DNA of 12,670 bases, from assembly GCA_039714575.1 (NCBI GenBank), contig JBDLJE010000067.1:1-12670 (forward strand), given 5' to 3'. Below the pieces are notes generated by a model that saw only the letters and a program-made list of their open reading frames with translations, did no database searches and was not told the DNA's origin. Numbering within the stretch: position 1 is the stretch's first letter; each line of letters opens with the position of its first letter. Both the position numbers and the translations under genes were made by a program. This DNA comes from Sulfonitrofixus sp039714575 (GTDB lineage: Bacteria; Campylobacterota; Campylobacteria; Campylobacterales; Sulfurimonadaceae). Of the stretch, positions 1 through 7,122 are shown piece by piece.

Positions 1-3000
1 GGTGAACTGTTTCTCTGCACGGCCGATGACATGTTCCAGCGGTTCTTGGTTGACCTCGTCAGGATTGTGCCATCCCTCGCTCTCATCAAAGATCAGAAGT
101 GTGTTGTCATCTGAACGTACCGGCCAGTAGCCGTAGATGATGGTTGAGTCAAAGAGACCTTCGTCGAGGAACTGCTTTTTAAGACGGTCATAGGCAGGCC
201 ACAGCACTTCATCGACCTGCTTCTGCATCGCCTCTTTGGTCATACCTTTTCCGTTATAGCCCCAGCGCTGTCTAAAGAGCATACGGTGGTTGATCCACTC
301 AAAGGCCATCTCCAGCTGCGCTTCAGTCAGCTCAACAACACGGCGTCCCCAGAACGGCGGTGTCGGAACGCGGACATCGCGGTTAGGCATCTCAAGTTCG
401 TTAAAAGGCGGGATAACCACCTCTTTTTTAACTTTTTTGACTTTCTCTGCTTTATCTTTTCCGTGAAGGTCGGTGTCAAAGTTGCCGGCTTCTATGCGGC
501 TCATCGCCGTCACACCGTCAAAGGCGTCTTTACAGTAGAAGATAGGGCCGTCATAAAACGGACGGCAGAAGTCATCAATGAAACTGCGTGTCAGTGCCGC
601 ACCGCCAAGCAGAACCGGAACATTGATGTCTGCCGCTTTCATCGCTTCGAGGTTCTCTTTCATCACCTGAGTTGACTTTACCAGCAGACCGCTCATCCCG
701 ACAGCCTGTGCATTGGAGCTTTTCAGTGTCTCGACATAATCTTCCAAAGGCACCTTGATGCCGAGGTTGATCACCTTATAGCCGTTGTTGGAGAGGATGA
801 TGTCCACCAGGTTCTTACCGACATCGTGAACATCGCCTTTTACGGTACCCAAGATGAGGGTAGTGTCGACCGCTTTGTCGATCTTAGGGAGGTAGGGGTT
901 GAGATGATCGACCGTCTTTTTCATGGTCTCGGCACTCTGCAGAACAAACGGCAGTTGCATCTCACCGGCACCAAAGAGCTCACCGACCACCTTCATGGCA
1001 TCGATAAGTATTTTATTGACAATGACCTCTGGTTTGATGGTGTGGCGAGCCTCTTCGACAAGCGGGATCATACGGTCCTTGTCCCCATCCATCAGAAGTT
1101 TTGCGATCTTCTCTTCATCGCTCATGGCCAAATAGGCTTCATCGACTTCATCACCGCCGGCTTTGGCATTTTTGTCAAAGTAGTCGATAAACTCGAAAAG
1201 CGCAGCCCCTTCGGGCTTTTTGTCAAAAAGAAGGTTGTTACAGATCTCACGCTCTTCGTCACTAATCTTGTTGTTGGGGATGATGTGCTTGACGTTGATA
1301 ATAACGGTACTGAGCCCTGCATCGATACAGTGGTTTAGAAAGATGGTGTTGAGGTAAGGTCGGGCATCTTTGTCGAGACCGAATGAGATGTTGGAGAGTC
1401 CCAGTGTTGTACCGACTTCAGGGTGCCGCGTGGTGAGTTCACGAATGGCATCGATGGTCTGGATGGCGGCATCACGGTACTCCTCATCGCCTGAACCGAC
1501 GGTGAAGGTGAGCAGATCGAATACAAGGTCTTCAGGGTTAAGCCCATGTTTCTCAGTCGCAAGTCGGTAGATGCGTTCTGCGATCTCCACCTTGCGTTCA
1601 GCCGTCTTTGCCATACCCACTTCGTCAATGGTAAGACAGACCAGTGAAGCACCGTATTTTTTCGCAAGCTGGCAGACGGCGTCAAACTTCTCAATGCCGT
1701 CTTCGAGGTTGACCGAGTTGATGATGGGCTTTCCGCCGATGAGTTTCAGAGCAGTCTCTATCCCTGTAGTCTGTGTGGAGTCGACCATCATCGGCAGCGG
1801 GATCTTCTGCGCATAGAGTGCTGCGACTTCGTTCATATCTTTGGTCTCATCACGACCGGCGAAGCCGACAGAGAGGTCGATGGCGTGGGCACCGGCACGG
1901 ACCTGCTGCTGGGCAACAGAGAGTGTACCTTCGTAATCTTCGGCTAAAAGCAGTTCTCTAAAAGCCTTGGAACCTGTTGCATTGGAACGTTCACCGATAA
2001 GTAGCGGAGCAGGGTCCTGCACCAGCGGTGTCGTGTTAAAGAGCGAAGCCAAAGAGGTCGGCTGAGAACCGCTTGCAGGCTTGGGAGCTATGGTGCTGAC
2101 ACGGTTGGTCAGTGCACGGATATGCTGCGGTGTCGTTCCACAGCAGCCGCCGAGGAAAGAGACCCCGTCAAAGGCTAAAAACGTTTCTTGTCTGTCGGCA
2201 AACTCGTCCGGTCCCATCGGGTAGTAGCTGTAGCCGCCGCGGTTTTGCGGCAGACCTGCATTGGCATGGACCGAGATAGGTTTGCCCCACACCTCTGAGA
2301 GTGTTTTGACATGTTTGAGGACCTGTTCGGGTCCTGTTCCACAGTTAAATCCCAGCGAAAGGATGTCAAACGGTTCCAAAATGGTCGCGATGGTCTGTGC
2401 GTCGGTACCGATAAGCATACTTCCTGCCAGCTCAATGGTCACGGAGACCATTACCGGAACGTCTGTACCGCGATTTTTATTGGCTGCATCACAGGCGTGA
2501 AGAGCCGCTTTGATCTGCAGGGGGTCCTGACAGGTCTCGAGCAAGAAGACATCAACACCGCCGTCTATCAGCGCCTCGGCACAGACCGTATACCCCGAAA
2601 GCATCTGGTCATAGTGCATGTGCCCAAGAGAGGGGAGTTTTGTCCCCGGTCCGATAGAGCCAAGGACATAACGCGGCTGTTCAGGCGTGCTGAACTGATC
2701 GCACATCTTTTTAACGGTTTTGGCACCGGCAAAAGCCAGTTCGTAAGCGCGGTCTCCGATATCGTATTCGTCCAGAACCCAGTCAAAAGCACCAAAAGTG
2801 TTGGTGGTAATAAGGTCGGCTCCTGCCGTAAGATAGGCACTGAAGACACTCTCTAAAACCTCGGGTGCGGTGACATTGAGGATCTCGTTACACCCCTCAT
2901 TGCCTTCCCACGCCGCTTCGGAGATCTGATCGTCTTTGGCCTGGAGCTGGGTACCCATGGCTCCATCAATGATTAGAGGACGTTTTTTGATGGTTTCTAA

Positions 3001-3021
3001 GATCTGTTGTTTGACTGACAT
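1..3021 (-). CDS. metH: Cobalamin-dependent methionine synthase (5-methyltetrahydrofolate-homocysteine methyltransferase), 3' end missing
   Basis: MetH moves a methyl group from methyltetrahydrofolate through B12 to homocysteine, giving methionine in the cytoplasm. One open frame of 1007 codons runs from ATG at 3021 to the window edge without a stop, so only the C-terminus is missing; full-length MetH is usually about 1150-1250 residues. Domains in order: homocysteine-binding barrel (about 1-310), with the three expected zinc cysteines at C227 (GFNCGTGPE) and C293/C294 (GGCCGTTP); pterin-binding barrel (about 335-600, beginning LLIGERSNATGS); B12 cap (about 610-700); B12-binding domain with GDVHDVGKN, whose H732 is the expected cobalt ligand; and the start of the SAM-binding reactivation domain from about 878 (TPPFWG, YWPVRSDDNTL). 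The Shine-Dalgarno is weak (GAAGAAACGAG). The leader holds a large inverted repeat, annotated separately. I see no B12 or SAM riboswitch. Confidence 0.97.
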   Translation of the reverse strand, partial: MSVKQQILETIKKRPLIIDGAMGTQLQAKDDQISEAAWEGNEGCNEILNVTAPEVLESVFSAYLTAGADLITTNTFGAFDWVLDEYDIGDRAYELAFAGAKTVKKMCDQFSTPEQPRYVLGSIGPGTKLPSLGHMHYDQMLSGYTVCAEALIDGGVDVFLLETCQDPLQIKAALHACDAANKNRGTDVPVMVSVTIELAGSMLIGTDAQTIATILEPFDILSLGFNCGTGPEQVLKHVKTLSEVWGKPISVHANAGLPQNRGGYSYYPMGPDEFADRQETFLAFDGVSFLGGCCGTTPQHIRALTNRVSTIAPKPASGSQPTSLASLFNTTPLVQDPAPLLIGERSNATGSKAFRELLLAEDYEGTLSVAQQQVRAGAHAIDLSVGFAGRDETKDMNEVAALYAQKIPLPMMVDSTQTTGIETALKLIGGKPIINSVNLEDGIEKFDAVCQLAKKYGASLVCLTIDEVGMAKTAERKVEIAERIYRLATEKHGLNPEDLVFDLLTFTVGSGDEEYRDAAIQTIDAIRELTTRHPEVGTTLGLSNISFGLDKDARPYLNTIFLNHCIDAGLSTVIINVKHIIPNNKISDEEREICNNLLFDKKPEGAALFEFIDYFDKNAKAGGDEVDEAYLAMSDEEKIAKLLMDGDKDRMIPLVEEARHTIKPEVIVNKILIDAMKVVGELFGAGEMQLPFVLQSAETMKKTVDHLNPYLPKIDKAVDTTLILGTVKGDVHDVGKNLVDIILSNNGYKVINLGIKVPLEDYVETLKSSNAQAVGMSGLLVKSTQVMKENLEAMKAADINVPVLLGGAALTRSFIDDFCRPFYDGPIFYCKDAFDGVTAMSRIEAGNFDTDLHGKDKAEKVKKVKKEVVIPPFNELEMPNRDVRVPTPPFWGRRVVELTEAQLEMAFEWINHRMLFRQRWGYNGKGMTKEAMQKQVDEVLWPAYDRLKKQFLDEGLFDSTIIYGYWPVRSDDNTLLIFDESEGWHNPDEVNQEPLEHVIGRAEKQFT

Positions 3022-3044
3022 AATGCTCGTTTCTTCGGTATTAA

Positions 3045-3090
3045 TAACATTTTTGAGATCGGCTTCTAGAAGAACATCCCAAAAATGTTA
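3045..3090 (-). promoter_or_regulatory. Long imperfect inverted repeat in the metH leader
   Basis: The arms TAACATTTTTGAGAT (3045-3059) and ATCCCAAAAATGTTA (3076-3090) are complementary over 15 positions with one mismatch. The 16-base middle contains a second perfect palindrome, CTTCTAGAAG (3063-3072). The structure ends 23 bases before the metH ATG. On the minus strand no run of T follows it, so it is not a classical terminator. It could be a 5'-end RNA stem or a repressor operator. Confidence 0.6.
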
Positions 3091-3095
3091 GATAG

Positions 3096-3104
3096 ATTTT
3101 AGCA
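3096..3104 (-). promoter_or_regulatory. Candidate metH promoter, extended -10
   Basis: On the minus strand the sequence TGCTAAAAT gives an extended -10 (TGn plus TAAAAT, hexamer at 3101-3096). Transcription would then start near 3089-3090, exactly at the outer edge of the metH leader inverted repeat. No clear -35 is visible, which is common in Campylobacterota promoters. Confidence 0.4.
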
Positions 3105-3178
3105 AATCAGAGCATAAAAGGGGGTGAGAAGGGTATCTAATGCAGATTTTGTGTGGCTTTTTTAAGGCTGACTAAGAG

Positions 3179-3229
3179 TTGAGACCACTAAACAAACCTG
3201 ACGTTCTCAATTTGCAGAGGAGGTCTCAA
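3179..3229. repeat. Inverted repeat between metH and the first LpxR-like gene
   Basis: TTGAGACC (3179-3186) and GGTCTCAA (3222-3229) are perfect inverted 8-mers separated by 35 bases. A partial third copy, TTCTCAA, lies between them at 3204-3210. The repeat sits just upstream of the first LpxR-like gene, ahead of a -10-like TATGAT at 3242-3247, so it may be an operator. It has no terminator-like T run. Confidence 0.4.
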
Positions 3230-3258
3230 GTTATTAGTTTTTATGATAGACTGAAAAG

Positions 3259-4245
3259 ATGAAAGCGTTATTGATACTTTTTCTTGTTGTCTATCTGCTT
3301 GGTGCCGATGAGGGGGACTGGGAGTTCGAACGGATCAACTTCTATTTTGAGAACGATGTTTTTTCCAATACGGACAGTGATTACAGTGACGGGTCACGTC
3401 TATCTGTGTTGATGTATCGGACCGAAGGCGAAGATGAATGGCTGAACATCCCTTTTACTGACGGTTTTGAGAGGGTTCATTTTATCTCGTTCTCGCTGAC
3501 CCAGCAGATCTTTACCCCCGATGACCTGACACGGTCAGATCTGATCGTAGATGACCGGCCTTATGCAGGCTGGCTCTATTTTGAAACGGGGCTGCATCAA
3601 AGTTCTGAGACAGACCTTGACTCGCTCTCTATGCAGATAGGGGTAATCGGTCCTGCTTCGAGGATGAAAGAGCTGCAGAGTTTCATCCATGAAATAATAG
3701 GTTCAGAGCCGCCGCAGGGATGGGACAATCAACTAAACAATGAACTGGGTCTTCAGCTAAACTATCAACATAAATGGCGGTATGTGCCGCAGCCGGTCTT
3801 GGGGATGGAGTCAAGTATCGTCCCCTTTGTCGGGGGTGAACTTGGAAACATTGCCGTCAAAGCAAACACGGGCATACTGCTGCGCATGGGGTGGAACGTC
3901 CCGGAGGACTTTGGTTCAAGTTCTATTGATGAAGCGGGGGAGAACGGTATCCCGGTCCGCCGAAAATGTCTTTTTACGGTTTCAAAACCTTGGAGTCTTA
4001 ACTTCTCCCTCGCAAGCGGAGGCACGTTTGTAGCCCGGGATATCTTTTTGGACGGTAACACATTCAGCGAGAGCCACTCCGTAGAGAAGAATTACTTCAA
4101 AGGGTATGGCAGTTTCGGTTTATCAGGACGGTACAAGAACTTCAGCCTTGACTATATCCAGACTTACCACTCCACACAGTTCAACAGCAAAAAAGGTATA
4201 CACAGCATCGGCAGTGTTGTCCTCTCGTATATCTTCTCTCCGTAG
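3259..4245 (+). CDS. LpxR-family outer-membrane lipid A deacylase-like protein, copy 1
   Basis: LpxR-family (DUF2219) proteins are outer-membrane beta-barrels; in Salmonella LpxR removes the 3'-acyloxyacyl chain of lipid A. This 328-aa protein has a hydrophobic signal sequence (about 1-16) and family motifs: FENDVF (N32-D33), YSDG (42-45), QQIFTPDD (82-89), DDRPYAGWLY (98-107) and GPAS (131-134), then Q140 and H144, followed by GWDNQLNNELG (154-164). N32, D33, Q140 and H144 correspond by spacing to active-site residues reported for Salmonella LpxR, and E150 lies where a catalytic glutamate is expected. The C-terminus is SYIFSP: the aromatic residue normally last in a barrel protein is followed by two extra residues. 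The Shine-Dalgarno is poor. The gene is divergent from metH and 201 bases upstream of its paralogue. Deacylase activity is inferred from family membership. Confidence 0.87.
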   Translation: MKALLILFLVVYLLGADEGDWEFERINFYFENDVFSNTDSDYSDGSRLSVLMYRTEGEDEWLNIPFTDGFERVHFISFSLTQQIFTPDDLTRSDLIVDDRPYAGWLYFETGLHQSSETDLDSLSMQIGVIGPASRMKELQSFIHEIIGSEPPQGWDNQLNNELGLQLNYQHKWRYVPQPVLGMESSIVPFVGGELGNIAVKANTGILLRMGWNVPEDFGSSSIDEAGENGIPVRRKCLFTVSKPWSLNFSLASGGTFVARDIFLDGNTFSESHSVEKNYFKGYGSFGLSGRYKNFSLDYIQTYHSTQFNSKKGIHSIGSVVLSYIFSP

Positions 4246-4446
4246 AGCTCTTCTTTACTGATCGTTCAACGAGTTGACCCATACCGTCATCGCCCCGTTT
4301 GCAGCAGGCTCCTTTGAGCGTCAGGTTATATGGAAGTTGTTGTGTCAGTTACAAAAAGTATTCACAACAAGATGTTTACAAGAAAAAAGTTCTATCACAG
4401 AGGTGAGTTAGATAACTGTAGGTTCATTTTTGATAAACTCAAAGTT

Positions 4447-5427
4447 ATGAAATTATTTTTACTCTCTCTCTTGTTGATAACGTCGCTCTCTGCCGATCAA
4501 GATGATTGGGTCTTTGAGCGTATCAATATCTACCTTGAAAACGATGCCGAGTTTGATACCGATATCGACTATTCGGACGGTGGCAAGTTCTCTGCCATTT
4601 TATACCGTCCGGACAGTGATGATCATTGGCTCCGTATCCCTTTTACGCAAGATTTGACACGGTCGAATTTCATCTCTTTCGGTGTTGCGAGACAGATGTT
4701 TACGCCTGATGACCTGAGAGAGCCGGACCTTATAGTAGAGGATCGTCCCTATGCAGGCTGGTTCTATTATGAGATGGGTCTGCATCAAAGTTCGGACAGA
4801 CATCTTGACTCATTAGTCGTACAGGTCGGTGTTGTCGGTCCCGCCTCGCTGGCAGAAGCGTACCAGAAATTCGTCCATGACCTGTTGGATGTGGCTGACC
4901 CTGCAGGGTGGGAACATCAGCTTAGCAATGAGCTCGGCGTGCAGCTGAACTATCAGCATAAATGGCGTTTTGTTCCAACAGAGATATGGGGTGTTGAATC
5001 GACTGTTATCCCTTATATGGGCGGTGAACTTGGTAATATCGCCATCAAGGCCAATGGCGGTATGGGTCTGCGTGTCGGTTGGAATATTCCGGAAGATTTT
5101 GGGGGGAGTTTTATCGACGATGTCGGTGAAAACGGTATACCGGTACACCCTAATGCTGTTGCCGGAAGCAGTAAAACATGGAGCTTACATGCAGACTTCT
5201 CTGCCGGCGGGAGTTATGTGGCCAGGGACATTTTCTTAGACGGAAACACCTTTACAGAGAGCCACTCTGTTAAGAAGCACCCCTTTAGAGCATATGGCCG
5301 TTTTGGTCTCTCTGCCAGATACAAGAGTGTCAGCATCGACTACTTCAAGGTCTATAACACAGAACATTATGAAAACCAAGGTTACGGGCTTAAATACGGT
5401 ACGATCTGCTTCTCGTACCTTTATTAA
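4447..5427 (+). CDS. LpxR-family outer-membrane lipid A deacylase-like protein, copy 2
   Basis: This is a tandem paralogue of the preceding gene: 326 aa, aligning residue for residue without gaps to about position 310, with well over half the residues identical by eye. I place the start at 4447, where it gives a clean signal peptide (MKLFLLSLLLITSLSA) matching copy 1; the frame stays open upstream to 4330 but that stretch does not look like a leader peptide. It keeps N32-D33, YSDG, RQMFTPDD, EDRPYAGW, Q140 and H144. The residue matching E150 of copy 1 is alanine here (DLLDVADPAGW), so its activity may differ. It ends SYLY, a normal aromatic barrel C-terminus. No strong Shine-Dalgarno is visible. 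The immediate leader (TTTTTGATAAACTCAAAG) resembles that of copy 1. Confidence 0.87.
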   Translation: MKLFLLSLLLITSLSADQDDWVFERINIYLENDAEFDTDIDYSDGGKFSAILYRPDSDDHWLRIPFTQDLTRSNFISFGVARQMFTPDDLREPDLIVEDRPYAGWFYYEMGLHQSSDRHLDSLVVQVGVVGPASLAEAYQKFVHDLLDVADPAGWEHQLSNELGVQLNYQHKWRFVPTEIWGVESTVIPYMGGELGNIAIKANGGMGLRVGWNIPEDFGGSFIDDVGENGIPVHPNAVAGSSKTWSLHADFSAGGSYVARDIFLDGNTFTESHSVKKHPFRAYGRFGLSARYKSVSIDYFKVYNTEHYENQGYGLKYGTICFSYLY

Positions 5428-5433
5428 AAACTG

Positions 5434-5559
5434 TTAACCCCTTACCGGATCGGCTACCATCCAGGCACTCATTTTTGAGTTTTTCAGTCTCTTCTGCATC
5501 ATCTTTTCCAATGCGCTGATCTTGTTTTTTTTAACAGGTGTTTTAAATGTGTTTAACAT
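5434..5559 (-). CDS. Candidate small basic protein, 41 aa, unknown
   Basis: A short minus-strand ORF begins at ATG 5559 and stops at 5434. The product begins MLNTFKTPVKKNK, is rich in Lys and Met, has a probable amphipathic helix in the middle (ALEKMMQKRLK) and ends MVADPVRG. An AAGG lies about 6 bases before the ATG and could act as a Shine-Dalgarno. It ends just past the stop of the second LpxR-like gene on the other strand. I do not recognise the family. The ordered helix-like composition and ribosome site favour a real gene, but chance cannot be excluded at this length. Confidence 0.45.
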   Translation of the reverse strand: MLNTFKTPVKKNKISALEKMMQKRLKNSKMSAWMVADPVRG

Positions 5560-5653
5560 GACGAACCTTTTTGAAGATAAGCGAATCTTAACGGCTGTGT
5601 ATTACTGCTTTATTACTGTAGTTTAAGGGGTTGGTTACGGATGAGTGGGGTTT

Positions 5654-5708
5654 GGAGGTGATTATGACTTGGAGAGTTGTGGTTTCGTTTGATAAGGTGA
5701 AAAGCTAA
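5654..5708 (+). CDS. Possible 14-codon mini-ORF with near-perfect Shine-Dalgarno
   Basis: GGAGGTGAT (5654-5662) matches nine consecutive bases of the complement of the 16S rRNA 3' end and is placed 5 bases (measured from GGAGG) before ATG at 5664. The ORF reads MTWRVVVSFDKVKS and stops at 5706-5708, inside the left part of a terminator-like hairpin. It could be a leader peptide, a microprotein, part of a small RNA, or chance. No following gene on this strand would need a leader peptide. Confidence 0.3.
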
Positions 5709-5718
5709 AGCTTTTTTT
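5700..5718 (+). terminator. Rho-independent terminator-like hairpin
   Basis: The stem AAAAGC (5700-5705) / GCTTTT (5710-5715) has a four-base loop TAAA, and the T run continues to 5718. It is AT-rich and modest in strength. It could end transcripts from the second LpxR-like gene or from a small transcript within 5560-5700. Confidence 0.5.
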
Positions 5719-5766
5719 ATTGATGTCCAAGCCTTCGGTGATGCTTTGCATAACACCTTCGGTTTC

Positions 5767-5808
5767 GCACGGACTAACGACAAGCAGTTGTCGTTAGTTT
5801 TTCCGTGC
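5767..5808. terminator. Strong palindrome abutting the flavoprotein stop codon
   Basis: An inner perfect 11-bp stem, ACTAACGACAA (5773-5783) / TTGTCGTTAGT (5788-5798) with loop GCAG, is extended by GCACGG (5767-5772) / CCGTGC (5803-5808) with a four-T bulge. On the plus strand the inner hairpin is followed by T residues, so it can terminate plus-strand transcripts running towards the convergent flavoprotein gene. The right arm touches that gene's stop codon (5811-5809). It may also be a repeated palindromic element. Confidence 0.6.
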
Positions 5809-6987
5809 TCACATCCCAGGTAGTCTGGGGAACTTGCCTAGTTTCGTGTTGCGGCAGTACCATCCCCACCCTTTTTTCATCAGGTGGCCGATGATCGGCA
5901 TTGGGAGCATAAAGGCTCTTTTGTCATCTCTGAAGACAAAGCCGGCACCGTCACCGGTGTCCATGACACAGAGGATGTTCAGATGCTCCTGGTAGCCCTT
6001 GCGTGCAGACGAATCTTTGTCGCGTTCTTGGATGTTAAAGGCGACATTTTTTGCCATCACTTCAGCAACGTGACCCTGTTTTGCGCGCCAGTCCGGGCCT
6101 TCCAGAGCAGCGGTGTCACCGATGGCGTATACATTGCTGACTTCGCCTTCAAGAGTGACTTCACAAAAGTCGTTGATGCTTACAAAACCGGCTTCGCTTG
6201 TCGGAAGATCAGAGTTTGTGACCACTTCGTGACCGGAACCAGCCGGGATGAACATCGTAAAGTCTGACGCTAACTTGCTATCGTCCTCAAAGACAACCCC
6301 GTCCTCTTCAAAACGTTTGATCTTTTTACCAAAATGCTGTTTGAGGTTCATCTTTTTAAACATCATATCCATCATGGAGAGCGCTTTTTTGCCCATTCGT
6401 GCCCCTGGTTCAGGCATCGGAGCAAAAAAGGTCAGTTCGTAGTTGTCACGGATCCCTTTTTTCTTAAGCATGTTATGCACATTGAACATCAGCTCGAAAC
6501 CCGGACCGCCGCGCACTGCTGAGGTGTCTTTCGGGTTTCCGCCAAAACCGAAAGCGATCTTGCCGCTCCCTTTTTCGATCAGCTTGTCCAGTGTCTCGGC
6601 GATCTCTATAGATTGCTCCGGTGCAGCACAGATAGAGAGGGTGTTCTCTATGCCCGGATGTTTCATCTTATGTGCGCCGATAGCAACGACAAGGTAGTCA
6701 TAGTCATCAAGCACTTTACCTGAATTGAGGGTGACACGGTTCTCGTTGGCTTCGATCTTGCTGACACCGTCAACAACAAGGTTAAAGCCGTGAGCGGCCT
6801 GAAGCTCTCTCAGGTCAACACAGACATCTTTGAACCCGACTTCACGGGTCGGGACCCAGATAGAGGTCGGGTAGATGTAAAAATAGTCACGGTCACTGAC
6901 CAAAGTCACATCATAATCTGCTTTTGATAGATAACCCGCGACATCAACACCGGCAAAACCGCCGCCAAGAATTAGTACTTTCTTCAC
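5809..6987 (-). CDS. FAD-dependent pyridine-nucleotide-disulfide oxidoreductase, sulfide:quinone reductase-like
   Basis: This 392-aa flavoprotein has an N-terminal FAD Rossmann motif (LILGGGFAGVDVAG, 5-18), a second conserved segment LVVAIGAH (99-106) and the C-terminal FAD-binding GDTAAL (290-295). The overall layout matches sulfide:quinone oxidoreductase (SQR) and flavocytochrome c sulfide dehydrogenase, which oxidise sulfide at the membrane or in the periplasm; NDH-2-type enzymes are more distant relatives. Cysteines are at 56, 120, 275, 340 and 378. By position C120 and C340 (LCVMDTGDGAGF) fit two of the redox cysteines of SQRs, but the segment where a third is expected (TSAVRGGPGFE, 155-165) has none. 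There is no signal peptide; the C-terminal aromatic/basic segment (370-390) could be a membrane anchor. The start is GTG at 6987, decided by AGGAG at 6997-6993; the nearby ATG at 6989 hits TGA at once. The substrate is uncertain. Confidence 0.82.
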   Translation of the reverse strand: MKKVLILGGGFAGVDVAGYLSKADYDVTLVSDRDYFYIYPTSIWVPTREVGFKDVCVDLRELQAAHGFNLVVDGVSKIEANENRVTLNSGKVLDDYDYLVVAIGAHKMKHPGIENTLSICAAPEQSIEIAETLDKLIEKGSGKIAFGFGGNPKDTSAVRGGPGFELMFNVHNMLKKKGIRDNYELTFFAPMPEPGARMGKKALSMMDMMFKKMNLKQHFGKKIKRFEEDGVVFEDDSKLASDFTMFIPAGSGHEVVTNSDLPTSEAGFVSINDFCEVTLEGEVSNVYAIGDTAALEGPDWRAKQGHVAEVMAKNVAFNIQERDKDSSARKGYQEHLNILCVMDTGDGAGFVFRDDKRAFMLPMPIIGHLMKKGWGWYCRNTKLGKFPRLPGM

Positions 6988-7016
6988 ATCAACTCCTGTG
7001 CTACAATCATAATAGA

Positions 7017-7022
7017 ATTATA
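7017..7022 (-). promoter_or_regulatory. Candidate -10 of the flavoprotein gene
   Basis: A perfect TATAAT reads on the minus strand from 7022 to 7017, giving a predicted start near 7010 and a leader of about 22 bases that contains the AGGAG. The intergenic region is AT-rich and divergent; a plus-strand -10 candidate for panE (TAATAT, 7091-7096) lies in the same gap. Confidence 0.5.
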
Positions 7023-7122
7023 CATTTGCGTATATTATAAAAGTTATTACTAAGAGAATGATACATCATATGACGATAAAAGTCAAGAAGTAATATAGTT
7101 TATTCGTCAAAAAGGAAAAAGT

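Noticed and set aside
286..2856. Several plus-strand open frames of 66-181 codons opposite metH (for example 826-1338 and 2311-2856)
   Set aside because: They lie fully antisense to a continuous, well-conserved metH frame and show no recognisable domains or ribosome sites.
3022..3258. Cobalamin or SAM riboswitch upstream of metH
   Set aside because: No B12-box or SAM-riboswitch core could be found; the structure present is a simple inverted repeat.
4330..4446. N-terminal extension of the second LpxR-like protein to ATG 4330
   Set aside because: The extension lacks signal-peptide character, while ATG 4447 gives a signal sequence aligned with the paralogue.
5884..6697. Plus-strand frames opposite the flavoprotein gene
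   Set aside because: Shadows of the conserved minus-strand flavoprotein; compositions are atypical and no family is evident.
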